A DNA stretch of 64,000 nt from Vibrio gallicus. GTDB lineage: Bacteria > Pseudomonadota > Gammaproteobacteria > Enterobacterales > Vibrionaceae. Made by a program: the position numbers and the translations under genes. The notes beneath the pieces are model-generated. The model was given only the letters and a program-made list of their open reading frames with translations, had not been told where the DNA came from and made no database searches. The stretch's first letter is position 1. The number at the start of each line of letters is the position of its first letter. The stretch lies in contig NZ_AP024872.1 in assembly GCF_024346875.1 (NCBI RefSeq), positions 558,001 through 622,000 on the forward strand, given 5' to 3'. Positions 61,787 through 64,000 of the stretch are shown in pieces.

Positions 61787-61830
61787 AACATTTATGTCAG
61801 TTGGCATTACCTGAGATCATGTGAAGAACT

Positions 61831-62781
61831 ATGACATCTTATCCCGATATCCCCTACTCCCATAACAGCTTGAAAACCTTTGAGGCTGTTGCCCGCCACC
61901 TGAGTTTTACTGAGGCGGCAGATGAGTTAAACGTCACCCAAAGTGCCGTCAGTCGTCAGGTAAAACAGCTCGAAGAAGGGCTGGGGGTTGAGTTAATTGT
62001 GCGAGGGCATCGAAGCATCGACTTAACGCTGCAAGGCTCAGAGCTGTTTGCTGTACTTCAGCGCAACTACCAGAGCGTACAAACCTTAATCCAGTCTTGG
62101 AAACCCAATCAGCAGCGGATCGTAATTAAGGCCGTGCTCAGTTATGCTACTCGCTCCTTGCTCCCAAAGATACAACAGCTGCAAGAGCGCTACCCCGAAC
62201 ATGAAATCGTGGTGATCCCCACTATTGATGAAGACGAAGCGCTTAAATCCACAGACTATGACTTACTGATCCTTAACACTCGAGTTCCACACCAATACCA
62301 GAAGCGCTCCGATGTGGTGTTTTTAAGAGATGAGTACATGGCGCCAGTATGCTCTCAAGAGCTGTATTCAAAAGAAGGAAACCTGCAATCTCTACTCACG
62401 ATGCCACGATTGCACCCAACCCTTGATCATCATGACTGGAAAACCTGGTTGGCCAGTGTCGGACATAAAGACAGCGCAAAGATACGCAACACCACCTTCT
62501 TTACTCTAGATTTGGCACTGAGCGCCTGTCTATCTGGTCAAGGAGTCACAGTAAGTGACCTGCTGTTGATCTTACCCGAACTGGAACACGGCTATTTAGT
62601 TTGCCCTAGCAATGCACAAATCCAGCCTAGTGCATGGCAATATTTCTGCCATTGCCGAGGCAGTTCCGACATTGTTAAGGAGATCCATCAATGGATTCAA
62701 AGAGAAACAGCAAAGGAATTGGAGACATTAGAGAAGCTAAGCAGAGAATTTGGCTGGAGCAGTGTTAACGCGCGAACATAG
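61831..62781 (+). CDS. LysR-family transcriptional regulator
   Basis: 316 residues. The winged helix FEAVARHLSFTEAADELNVTQSAVSRQVKQLEEGLGVELIVR is standard, close to GcvA-type regulators. The effector-binding domain follows (RIVIKAVLSYATRSLLPKIQ, PVCSQELYSKEG). It probably controls the divergent MATE gene. Confidence 0.93.
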   Translation: MTSYPDIPYSHNSLKTFEAVARHLSFTEAADELNVTQSAVSRQVKQLEEGLGVELIVRGHRSIDLTLQGSELFAVLQRNYQSVQTLIQSWKPNQQRIVIKAVLSYATRSLLPKIQQLQERYPEHEIVVIPTIDEDEALKSTDYDLLILNTRVPHQYQKRSDVVFLRDEYMAPVCSQELYSKEGNLQSLLTMPRLHPTLDHHDWKTWLASVGHKDSAKIRNTTFFTLDLALSACLSGQGVTVSDLLLILPELEHGYLVCPSNAQIQPSAWQYFCHCRGSSDIVKEIHQWIQRETAKELETLEKLSREFGWSSVNART

Positions 62782-63096
62782 GTAGCGAATTCCCAATGCG
62801 CACAGCAAAAATTGAAATTACCAGTTGTACAACATAAAAGCCTACCCATTGCGCAAACTATACGAGTCTTTGTTGCGTTAGATCAGTTGGTTTCAGAGCC
62901 GATAATCGGTAACATTAACAGTTATGGTTAAAGTCACTATACGTCAATTCCTTAGTTCTAGTCCGTAAACCCTTTTTTCAAAGCCATTGTAACTCTTTGA
63001 TTTTTAGTCATTATAAACAGGATAAGAAAAAAGGGTTTTTCTATAAAAATACCCATAAGTTCTTTAACAACAAGCAATTAGACGATATTATCTCCA
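62782..63096 (+). other. Leader-side region of the CRISPR array
   Basis: 315 AT-rich bases between the LysR gene and the first repeat. It holds a 13-bp inverted repeat, AAACCCTTTTTTC (62967-62979) and GAAAAAAGGGTTT (63026-63038). The AT-rich stretch before the first repeat fits a type I-F leader. No cas gene or other ORF is credible. Confidence 0.6.
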
Positions 63097-64000
63097 CTTC
63101 ACTGCCGCACAGGCAGCTTAGAAAAAAGGAAGAACTGTGTCACGCAAATTACAAGACTTCACTGCCGCACAGGCAGCTTAGAAATGTTTTGGGTGCAAGC
63201 ATCTTGAAGTAAAGGACTTCACTGCCGCACAGGCAGCTTAGAAACATAAATGCCGCATGTTGGCATCATCAATCAGCTTCACTGCCGCACAGGCAGCTTA
63301 GAAAAATGCGGCGAACATAATCACGAATAGCAGAATCTTCACTGCCGCACAGGCAGCTTAGAAATCCTAGAAAATTGAAGTTAATCAACTTAGCAACTTC
63401 ACTGCCGCACAGGCAGCTTAGAAAACTATAGCAGGATCACAAACAGTAAAATCATACTTCACTGCCGCACAGGCAGCTTAGAAAAATAGAAGAGCCATCC
63501 ATAGCGGAAGTGTTACCTTCACTGCCGCACAGGCAGCTTAGAAACAAACGACGAGTAAAAGCATCATTATGATAACCTTCACTGCCGCACAGGCAGCTTA
63601 GAAAACTAAACCACTGAGTAGAACGACCAAGAAGAGCTTCACTGCCGCACAGGCAGCTTAGAAACGCATTTGGGTCAAAAGAACCTACATCAAAAGCTTC
63701 ACTGCCGCACAGGCAGCTTAGAAATAAGTGATGCTAGTCTGAAGGCTTCTTGTAAGCTTCACTGCCGCACAGGCAGCTTAGAAATCGAGGCGCGCATTAC
63801 TTAATGCGCTCGTATCCTTCACTGCCGCACAGGCAGCTTAGAAATCGCCGCTTCCGTACAAAAAGCAGCGACCAAACTTCACTGCCGCACAGGCAGCTTA
63901 GAAAATAATAAGCTGTGGCTTTTTCACTGATACTGGCTTCACTGCCGCACAGGCAGCTTAGAAAGTGAAAGCTGATGATCTCGTTGCGTGGGATGGCTTC
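63097..64000 (+). CRISPR. Type I-F-like CRISPR array, cut by the window edge
   Basis: Fifteen complete 28-bp repeats (starting CTTCACTGCCGCACAGG, ending CTTAGAAA) lie at exact 60-base intervals from 63097. They are followed by 15 spacers of 32 bases, and a 16th repeat begins at 63997. All repeats are identical. The inner GCTGCC-type stem (CTGCC...GGCAG) and the 3' handle CTTAGAAA are those of type I-F, processed by Cas6f. No spacer was seen to match elsewhere in the window. The first repeat base is C, where many I-F arrays have G. Confidence 0.97.

Noticed and set aside
62997..63212. 71-residue open frame running into the CRISPR array
   Set aside because: It crosses two repeats (LPHRQLR is translated repeat sequence), so it is an artefact of the array.
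63097..64000. CRISPR array as part of a Tn7-like transposon (I-F3)
   Set aside because: No tns or tniQ genes or Tn7 ends are visible in the window, and the array shows the many identical repeats of a normal array. It cannot be excluded without the right flank.

Overview
The window looks like chromosomal DNA of a Vibrio or close relative. The evidence is the mix of families (HapR/LuxR-type TetR regulator, DUF3179, a probable DUF5062 protein, YaeQ, OmpR/HisKA pair, complete Bat operon), moderate GC content, and a type I-F style CRISPR array. The species cannot be named from sequence reading alone.

Layout. 1-22.4 kb is ordinary chromosomal sequence. It holds a small membrane protein, GNAT and NUDIX enzymes, a two-component system, OsmC, a cold-shock protein, YaeQ, an ion channel with an AI-2E family protein, a tandem carboxytetrahydropterin-synthase-like protein, a Nif3-like domain protein, a frameshifted radical SAM gene, an SDR, a VOC protein, two small outer-membrane proteins, the six-gene moxR/bat operon (13.9-20.9 kb) and an acyltransferase. 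22.8-56.9 kb is accessory DNA in several layers: (a) a methyltransferase plus PLD-nuclease/helicase pair, followed by degraded gene fragments; (b) a group II intron with its maturase; (c) a type I Thoeris anti-phage locus (SIR2-SLOG ThsA and TIR ThsB) with two further TIR proteins of different architecture; (d) a four-gene recombinase module (tyrosine recombinase, degenerate recombinase-fold protein, second tyrosine recombinase, small HTH/coiled-coil protein) that matches what I recall of strand-biased circularizing integrative elements (intA-tfp-intB-srap); (e) a cyclodextrin/maltodextrin cluster of two divergent arms; (f) an intact ISL3-family insertion sequence; (g) an orphan P-loop GTPase, a group II intron 3' remnant and a dead IS256-family transposase. 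56.9-62.8 kb returns to ordinary genes (probable DUF5062 protein, TauE/SafE exporter, DUF3179 protein, TetR, MATE, LysR). The window ends inside a CRISPR array with no cas genes in view.

How the genes fit together. In Thoeris, TIR proteins sense phage and make a cyclic ADP-ribose signal that binds the ThsA SLOG domain and switches on its SIR2 NADase. Three different TIR proteins beside one ThsA suggest several sensors feeding one effector. The recombinase module lies directly downstream and is the likely vehicle. In the sugar cluster, a secreted CGTase-like GH13 enzyme would make cyclodextrins from starch, an outer-membrane porin would admit them, a MalEFGK-type ABC importer would carry them in, and a cytoplasmic GH13 cyclomaltodextrinase would open and cleave them. 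TrmB-type and ROK-like proteins are the candidate regulators. An LpxD-like acyltransferase and a small lipoprotein in the same cluster are unexpected.

The most interesting material is the three-TIR Thoeris locus beside the recombinase module, the methyltransferase/PLD-helicase pair, the LpxD paralogue in the sugar cluster, and the GTPase. All calls come from reading the sequence and from knowledge of the families; no search was run.
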